From Ligustrum vulgare (lineage: Eukaryota; Streptophyta; Magnoliopsida; Lamiales; Oleaceae), in assembly GCA_963555705.1 (NCBI GenBank), contig OY743187.1, positions 17,560,133-17,624,132 on the forward strand: 64,000 bases of DNA, written 5' to 3'. The stretch's first letter is position 1, and every line of letters begins with the position of its first letter. The position numbers and the translations under genes are program-made. Positions 57,816 through 64,000 of the stretch are shown here, one piece after another. The notes below the pieces were generated by a model. It did no database searches and had not been told where the DNA came from. It was given only the letters and a program-made list of their open reading frames with translations.

Positions 57816-58200
57816 CTAGTTGTCTACCCTGCGATGCACGAAATATATAATTTTTAAATCATAATTTTGAAAATATCTTGATTCAATCATATCAAATAAA
57901 AAACATAATTTCAATACAAAATGTTATTGAATTTGAAACTTTAAAAAAGACAAAACTATTCAAAATAAAAAATGCTACATGCACATTAAGTATACCGTGT
58001 CACTAAAAATTTGGCACTCATTTAAATATTTTGTATAATTTTTTTTTTTACGTTTTTCTCTGAAAATTTGCCCACCTCATCACCTATTTTCCATTTTATA
58101 TGTTATAATTTTTATTAACTATATTTTTTAATATGTTGCTTACATATATTTTATTTTTCCTTTTTTTTAAACATGCCATTTTTTGTCAAAATGAAGAAAT
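57816..58200 (-). mobile_element. Helitron-like terminus, minus orientation
   Basis: On the minus strand, TATTTCGTGCATCGCAGGGT, AGACAACTAG and T resemble the 3' ends of the other Helitrons here (CGTGTATCGCACGGGT.. in the copy ending 31212), but the hairpin is weak. The 5' end is unknown; the right boundary given is nominal. Confidence 0.45.
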
Positions 58201-58408
58201 GATTAAGCCTCCGTTTGGTAATAATGTTTGGTTTATAAATTTGTTTATTTATGATTTTGAGGTAAAAAATGGTGGCTGGAAATTAGAGAGAGAAAATATG
58301 TGCGGTTAAAAGTTGATAGAGTAATTAATTATTTTTGCAACATGTGTATTGAAATGCCTACTCATTTATTGACATATTAGGAAGTAAATTTTCAATAATT
58401 CTATTTAT

Positions 58409-58765
58409 TTACTTTCAAAATATATTAATTCAAAATTTTCATTTGTAACTTAATAAATTTATATAGCATGTATTTATTTATTTTCAAATATATTAATCCA
58501 AAATTTTCATTTTCAATGTAACACATTTACATAGATATGACATTTTTTATGTTCAAATATATTAATACAATTTTTTTTCATTTCCTACGTAACAAATTTA
58601 TATAGATATCACATTTATTTATATTCAAATATATTAATCCAATTTTTTCATTACATACGTAACACATTTACATAGATATCACATTACTTATGTTCAAATA
58701 TATTAATCTAATTTTTTTCATTTTCAATGTAACACATTTACACATAGTACATTTATTACAACTCT
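58409..58765. repeat. 70-bp tandem repeat, five diverged units
   Basis: Each unit has TTCAAATATATTAATCCAAT, TTTTCATT, then GTAACACATTTACATAGATA. Period 68-72 bp, with substitutions between units. Confidence 0.8.
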
Positions 58766-58775
58766 TACTAAATAA

Positions 58776-58950
58776 GCTCCCGTTTGGCCCCCAATTCTTG
58801 GGAAATTTCTTGATTTTGAAGAGTATTTTTGGGAGGATGTGTAGTTAAAAAATGTTTAAAAAGTAAAAAATGATGAGCTTGACTAAGATGGATGGTCGAA
58901 ATTGAGTGTTGAATAAATTTGGTTTTAAAATATGGGGGCCAAACAGGGTT
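58776..58950. mobile_element. PIF/Harbinger-type MITE, 175 bp
   Basis: GCTCCCGTTTGGCCCCCA and TGGGGGCCAAACAGGGTT are inverted copies with few mismatches, flanked by TAA (58773-58775, 58951-58953). Confidence 0.88.
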
Positions 58951-59092
58951 TAAGTAATAAATAATAGTTTTCCTACAAAAATCTTAATCTTTTCTTTATT
59001 TATTTATTTTTTATTTTTATATATAAAAGTAGAAGTGAGGAGAGAGAGAGTCAATAAATACAATTTTTCCTCCAAAATGACTCTCTCTTGAC

Positions 59093-59604
59093 TAGGAATG
59101 GCAACATGACGGATATGGGAGTGGGGATGCTCTCGTTTAAGATTTATCATCCTCATCCTCGCCTGATCCCCATTTAATGGGGGCGGGAATGGGGATGTGA
59201 AAATCCCCGTTTACATCCTCATTTGTTACTAATTTTTATTTTTTTAAGTTCTAAAATAATTTTGTAAAAACAATATAAGGAAACATACAGGAACAATCCT
59301 AACATTTTCTAAATCTAATAATTTTTACACATCCTTTAAACATTAATCGAATGTATATATATATTCATCTTTATTTGTATTTTTAAATTTTAATTGAAAT
59401 TAATAATTGGGGACGGGGGATCGGGGACGGGGCGGCGATGGGGATAAGATGGTCATCCCCGTCTCGTCTCGTCCCCGGTTCGGGGATACGTTTTCATCCT
59501 CATCCCCACCACATTCCCGTCTTTGTCGGGGATTCCCTGTCCCGTTCGGAGTGGGTCCTCATCAAGTTCAGGTATTCCTTGTCACGTTGTCATCCATATT
59601 CCTA
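59093..59604. mobile_element. MITE with TAGGAATGGCAAC-type ends, 512 bp
   Basis: The left end TAGGAATGGCAACATGAC and the inverted right end TAGGAATATGGATGACAACG correspond apart from a small insertion. GGGGATGGGG-type motifs dominate the ends. A clear target duplication was not seen. The plus-strand frame beginning in its right half is not gene-like. Confidence 0.6.
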
Positions 59605-60005
59605 ACTTCTACTTCTATATTTATAAATAAAAATATAGATCATTTCCCCAACAACCACTTCAAACCTTCTTCAGTGACTTGGCTACCTTTCCAAAAAGCA
59701 ACCTCTACATTTCCCAAATGCATTTCTTTTTTAAATTATGCTATTTTACCCACCTCATTCTATCATATCGGGTGCCCCCTCTCACATAGGTGGGTGATTA
59801 CTTCCACCAAATTAATATTCATTTTCTTTGTTCTCTTGTTCTTCTTCCGAGTTTTCATTATACTTTGAACATATTTGGTTGAAGGCTTGAACTAAATCTG
59901 TTAAAGTCATTTGCATCAAACCCTTAAGTATCTCGACAACAAATGTACTTTTAGGACAACGATTTTCTAAAATTGTGTTCGAGCCTTTCTTTGTGGCATA
60001 ATTTT
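59605..60005. other. Stretch between MITE and retroelement frame
   Basis: On the minus strand this is the continuation after the retroelement frame; the expected polypurine tract and 3' LTR were not recognised, since nothing here matches the LTR that begins at 63465. The element is therefore truncated on this side or its 3' LTR has been lost. Confidence 0.4.
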
Positions 60006-61196
60006 TTATGTTTCTATATCCATTTCTAGATTTGAAGTATGATGCTTGCTTAATATTTTGGTGTGCATTGGTTCATGATTCTTCATGTTGTACAAGTTAA
60101 TTTCGTCTATAAAGTCACAAGCATCTTTAAGTGGAGAAAACTTGCTAATATGATGAACAATTAAATTGCAAGCAAATTTAACAACCACAAAATTAGCACC
60201 AATTTCGTGCAATTGCACAACTTCCTGAAAGAAAATATTAGCTATGTTGATGACCTTGTTGGTTTCGTTATATGCAATCAAATGCGACATTTTAATACTC
60301 CTACCAACAATCACAAAAATAGCATCATTTTCTTTCTTTATTTCAAGTAAACCCACTATAAAATTCATAGAAATAGTAGTACCAGGTTTACTCAGGATGG
60401 GCAAATATGTATGGAATTCTTGAGGTAAAAACTTGAGTTTAGCCATTTTGCAAGTTCGACATTTACTACAAGTGTAAACATGTTCAACACCAATCTTCAA
60501 AATAGACCAATAAAATTGATCACATAATACCCCTAAAACCCCATTGTTTTTAAATCGCCCCATCAGACAATCATCATGTGCTCCTCCCACTAGCAATTCA
60601 CACATGGCACATTTACAAGGAAACAATCCAACTTTCCAAAACAAATAATCATCATGCCCATAGAATCCATCAAAATATTGCTCACAACATGATTCATAAA
60701 TGTTTAACAAATTCGGATATTTAACATGCATGCTCTTACTGTGTTCAACACGGAATGAGGGAGCATCTAGAAATGTTAGAAGCGAAGTCCTTTTATCATC
60801 AAGACATCCCAATAAATCTTTCTCATGGACTCTCCTAACTAACAATTCCTCTAGAGAGCTAATATGCAAGTCAAGCATATTTTCACAAAATATGGATTCA
60901 ACATGCCCATGAAATGTACTATATGCAACATTTTCACAAAAGGACTTGATACTTATGCAATTGGGAACACGCAAAAAATTGCATTTACAAATTAAGAACT
61001 CATCATGACAAGGATCCTTACCACATGTTACATTTTCACAAGTCAACAACACACTTGTCAAATCTACATCAAGATCATACAACCCTCTAATACATTCAAG
61101 ACACAATAACCTTGCATTCAAGAAAATGTTAGGAGCATACCTCCTAGATGTTGCATCGGTTATGTCATTTTCTTTATCTCTGTTGTACTCGTTGTT
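60006..61196 (-). pseudogene. Retroelement Pol remainder: RNase H end, repeated integrase N-terminus, defective integrase core
   Basis: This continues in the frame of the Gag-protease segment after the TAA at 61199-61197: NNEYNRDKENDITDATSRRY matches the end of RNase H (family pattern GKENVVADALSRRY). Then LNARLLCLECIRGLYDLDVD, the tether before the integrase zinc finger. That region occurs in three diverged copies (CENVTCGKDPCHDEFLICKC; CENVAYSTFHGHVESIFCEN with SLEELLVRRVHEKDLLG; CCEQYFDGFYGHDDYLFW with CELLVGGAHDDCLMGRF). The third continues with HVYTCSKCRTCKMAKLKFLP, an HHCC finger, and ISMNFIVGLL, where the first catalytic Asp is Asn. About 85 residues with the other catalytic acids are missing between QEVVQLHEIGANFV and KFACNLIVHHISKFSP. 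No ATG starts this segment. It is catalytically dead but has no stop for about 397 codons. Confidence 0.85.
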
Positions 61197-62579
61197 TTAG
61201 GAAAATGTTTCCGTGAATTTCTTCCATAAGGCATGCTTTTGAAGTTCTTTGTTGCATTGATAAGTTGGCCTCACAATTTCCTGCAACAAAGAAAGAATTA
61301 AACTAGGGAGGGAAGTGTTAGAATATTCAAGAGTAAAGAACATTTTGGAGTGATCTCTTCTCTCAATTTCTTTGGTGGCACTCATCACTTCCTCACCTTT
61401 TTCTGAGGTAGAATCCTCAACCCTCGGTTCTTCTCTCACCTCTCCTTTTTCTGGAGTCGTGGCTCCAACCCTCATTGCCTCTCCTTTTTCTAGGGACGTG
61501 GCCCCAACTCTCTCTTTTTCACTTGACCTCACTTTTGTGTTGACATCAATTTCCTCAAGTGATTTTTCTTTTGATTTCCTATTTTCCCTTTCTTCCTCAA
61601 ATTCCTTCTTGAGCTTCATTCGATCTTTGCATACTTCTTCCGGGCTCAAAGATAGGATCACAACCTTTTTTTCATTCATTTTGAAGCTACACCGGTTCCT
61701 CCTCCTATCAAGATTCACATTTCGCTCACATTGCCAAGGTCTCCCCAAAATTATGTGAGTAGTGTGTAAGGGAACCACATCACATAATATTTGATCACTA
61801 TAAGTACCAATGTGAAAAGTAAGAAGAACTTGTTCACTTACTCTCACCTCCCCATAGCCATTCAACATTTGCAATATGTAAGGACTAGGATGCTTCATAA
61901 CCGGTAACCCCAATTTCTCAACTCTACTAGCACTCACCAAATTAGTGCCAACCTCCCCATCTATCATGAGACTACATGGTTTATCACTTACTAGGCACCT
62001 AGTGTAGAAATTATCCTCCCCATGTTCCTCCATCTCATTAGCATGGGCTAAAGATTGTGGTGGCCTAGCATTCATCTCCTTCACTACTTCTTTACTTTCA
62101 CTACCGTCCCTCCTATGGAATGATGGACTCTTCATTTTTGCCCTATCGATAATATCATCAATTCCATCTCCACTCCTATCTACCCATTCTCCTCTTTTCC
62201 TATTCATACTCCATTCTTCTTCCACTTCTCCACTTCTACCCATTCCATGGAGTGATGAATTTTGCATTCTCGCACTATCAATATTTTCATCAACTCCATT
62301 TCTCCTACCTTCTAACCACTCTCTTCTTTTCCTATTCAAACTCCCATTTTGTTCACCATCTCTTTCATCATCCCAAACATTCATTCTAATTTTCCTATTC
62401 AACTTCCCATTTGGTTTTCTACTTCCATCCCTATACACAATGTTCCCAAATTTATCCCTCAACCTTCTTCTACTACACATCATTTCTTCATCTCCCCTAT
62501 TTGATGTACTCTCCCCTCTTGTTCCTAAATTTTCCAACAAGTACTTCAAATCTTGAGTTTGAGAATTGAAAATGGACAT
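61197..62579 (-). pseudogene. Retroelement Gag-protease segment, 460 residues
   Basis: First ATG at 62579 (MSIFNSQTQDLKYLLENLG). The N-terminal half is Arg/Glu-rich and contains a repeated unit (NRKRREWLEGRRNGVDENID, then SARMQNSSLHG; NRKRGEWVDRSGDGIDDIID, then RAKMKSPSFH), where KMKSPSF resembles the start of the usual Gag domain, the rest of which is missing. A retropepsin-like domain follows: FYTRCLVSDKPCSLMIDGEV, LVSASRVEKLGLPVMKHPSP, SEQVLLTFHIGTYSDQILCD, VVPLHTTHIILGRPWQCERN. The active-site D(S/T)G is read here as DGE, so it is probably inactive. A charged tail with three copies of a GAT..EKGE-type repeat ends in LPSLILSLLQEI, which then joins in frame to the RNase H end ELQKHALWKKFTETFS. 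No reverse transcriptase lies between. Stop TAA at 61199-61197. Confidence 0.85.
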
Positions 62580-63450
62580 GGTGTGCAAGTGTGAAAGTGT
62601 TCTCACAAGAAAATATTTCTCTCGTGTTTCACTCAAATTTGGCTTTTACCCTCTATTGAACTCACCACTCTTGCCTTTTTCCACTCAAAATCTCCTTTCT
62701 CAAGTTCTCCAAGGAAGGTAATCAACTAAACCACAAAGTATAATTCTTGTGGAGTTAAAGAAATCACCAACAAGGAAGAAGGAATTTAGAACAAGTAGAC
62801 ACAAATAGCAAGTAGAATTTATGTGCTTGCTATACTCAAAAGGAACAATATCTATGTGGGATAAGATGCTAGGATCACAATTTCAACAATGGGATTGAAA
62901 AACCACAAGTATTAGACAAGGCATATATGTAGAGCAAATAAGCACAAGAGTGTAAATTTCAATGAAGCAATTTAGCAAACACTTTGTACTCAATATTGAA
63001 GTGGCCTTGAATGTGTATTATGTGGATATATGAATAAATCCCCAACAACCTAAATGTAGTAAGGAATGAATGATCAACAATTTCCCAATGTATGGAGCAA
63101 ATGATATATGGAATAAAATGTTGATAACACAATCTCAATTATGGGAATTGGATAGCCCCAAGTAATTAGCAATATATGGGTATTGAATAATAAAGCACTA
63201 AGGGAGTATTTTTGTTTAGGACAATTGATCAAACACTTTGAGTACACAATTGGAAAGTGTAGGTTTTGTAGCGAATGAATATGAAATTCCCCCAACAAAC
63301 TCACAATCAATATACCCAATACATAGAATCAACAATACACATGAGCATATCAATTTTCCCCATTTTTTTCCCAATTTTCGGATTTTTTTTTTTCACAATG
63401 CCAAGAACAACAACAAGAAAGTAAAGATAGGTTTACCAAATTAGAGCCAA
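62580..63450 (-). other. Retroelement leader between primer site and Gag
   Basis: Untranslated leader of the retroelement on the minus strand. A duplicated block is visible on the plus strand (ATATATGTAGAGCAAATAAG near 62920 against ATATATGGGTATTGAATAAT near 63170, each followed by a long-spaced similar sequence). No gene. Confidence 0.5.
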
Positions 63451-63462
63451 GCTCTGATACCA
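63451..63462 (-). promoter_or_regulatory. Primer binding site, initiator-Met tRNA type
   Basis: The minus strand reads TGGTATCAGAGC two bases after the LTR end GCATCA. This 12-mer is the complement of the 3' end of plant initiator methionine tRNA, the usual primer for this retroelement class. Confidence 0.92.
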
Positions 63463-63464
63463 AA

Positions 63465-64000
63465 TGATGCGAACCCCTCCGGTGTGTTGACCAAAAATTT
63501 CCACAACAATTTTAATATCAACCCAAGAAAGCTAAAGTGGTAAATAAAGCGATAAACACCTTAACCCAAGTTTAAATCTAACCCAAAATTCAAGGATTAA
63601 CAAACCCTATCCCAATGGAGAGATTAAAACAAATTCCAAAATGGCGGAAATCAACAACAAACACAAGAATAATAATACCCCAGATTTAGTTGAAGAAATT
63701 TCAAAGATAAAACAAGACAAAGGAGGTTAACCTTACCTCAAGAAGTCTCTCTTAAGACCAAGCTCAAATGAACAACCAAGTTCTTTACAAATGACAAGAA
63801 AATGTGTATTTAATGTACAAAATGGGTAAAAAGTGTAATTTCAAAAATTGCAAGAAAAAATCCCGTTTTTTGTAAAACGAAGTGTTTCGGTCGACCGAAC
63901 TGGTCGACCGAAAGTGGACTTTCGGTCGACCGCCACTCATCCGAAAGTGACTGAGGCTGGAACAAAATTCCTCTGCAGAAGATCGGTCGACCGGAAGAAA
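63465..64000 (-). repeat. 5' LTR, partial (continues beyond window)
   Basis: On the plus strand it begins TGATGCGAACCCCTCC, which is ..GCATCA on the coding strand directly before the primer site. The other end lies beyond 64000. Four copies of CGGTCGACC (GGTCGACC at 63889, 63902, 63924 and 63985) fall within about 100 bp. Confidence 0.85.

Larger units (their letters stand above)
59870..64000 (-). mobile_element. Ty3/gypsy-type LTR retroelement, internally deleted, 5' LTR at right edge
   Basis: In minus orientation: LTR (from the window edge to 63465), primer binding site at 63462-63451, leader of about 870 bp, a Gag-protease frame (62579-61197) and, after one stop, the RNase H end and integrase (down to 60006). 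Reverse transcriptase is absent. Only the left limit is uncertain. Confidence 0.85.

Noticed and set aside
59407..59868. 153-codon plus-strand frame
   Set aside because: The first part lies in the GGGGATGGGG-rich end of a MITE and the rest is AT-rich; no recognisable protein, no splice context.
61372..61758. 128-codon Ser-rich plus-strand frame
   Set aside because: Exact antisense of the charged repeat tail of the retroelement Gag-protease frame.
1..64000. tRNA, rRNA, organelle-derived DNA and telomeric repeats
   Set aside because: Looked for A/B-box-type tRNA cores, rRNA-like GC-rich blocks and TTTAGGG runs; nothing convincing was seen by eye.

Overview
The window looks like nuclear DNA of a flowering plant, most likely a eudicot. 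It is AT-rich, its genes carry introns with canonical GT/AG borders, and every recognisable host protein is plant-specific in type (a C7 Raf-like CBC kinase, a CNGC channel, a NIPA transporter exon, DSS1). Almost everything else is transposable-element sequence. I saw no tRNA, rRNA or organellar genes. The species cannot be named from sequence alone.

Layout. 1-2.4 kb: an LTR-like terminus. 2.4-12 kb: tandem repeats, an orphan first exon of a NIPA-type Mg transporter (minus strand), a TGTGACCT-rich array (3.4-5.6 kb) and a very large foldback palindrome (about 7.5-12.0 kb). 13.3-15.8 kb: a decayed hAT (TTF-finger/ZMYM1-like) transposase. 16-18.7 kb: hAT MITEs and an AT-rich element with a perfect 249-bp duplication. 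19.0-25.2 kb: a complete Mutator-like element (6.1 kb) with 9-bp target duplication, about 175-bp terminal repeats, a FAR1-type transposase pseudogene (minus) and a GRF-zinc-finger pseudogene (plus). 25-34.4 kb: Helitrons, PIF/hAT MITEs, and a second FAR1-type transposase pseudogene split by one Helitron and one solo LTR, each with base-exact junctions.

34.6-50.6 kb is the host-gene island. It holds a six-exon CBC1/CBC2-like kinase (plus), a two-exon DSS1/SEM1 proteasome-lid subunit (minus, 3.2-kb intron) and a six-exon CNGC18-like channel (minus). All three read through cleanly once spliced, and their introns are loaded with MITEs and microsatellites. The three genes have unrelated cellular jobs (guard-cell type signalling kinase, proteasome/BRCA2 cofactor, Ca2+-permeable channel); nothing suggests that they work together.

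50.7-59.6 kb returns to repeats: a hAT MITE, a decayed autonomous Helitron with PIF1-type helicase remains, a 1.4-kb Mutator-like element inserted in one copy of a tandemly duplicated segment that is associated with Helitron ends, and further MITEs. 60.0-64.0 kb: a minus-strand Ty3/gypsy-type element with LTR (running off the window), an initiator-Met primer binding site, and one long frame in which reverse transcriptase has been removed in frame and the protease and integrase active sites are lost.
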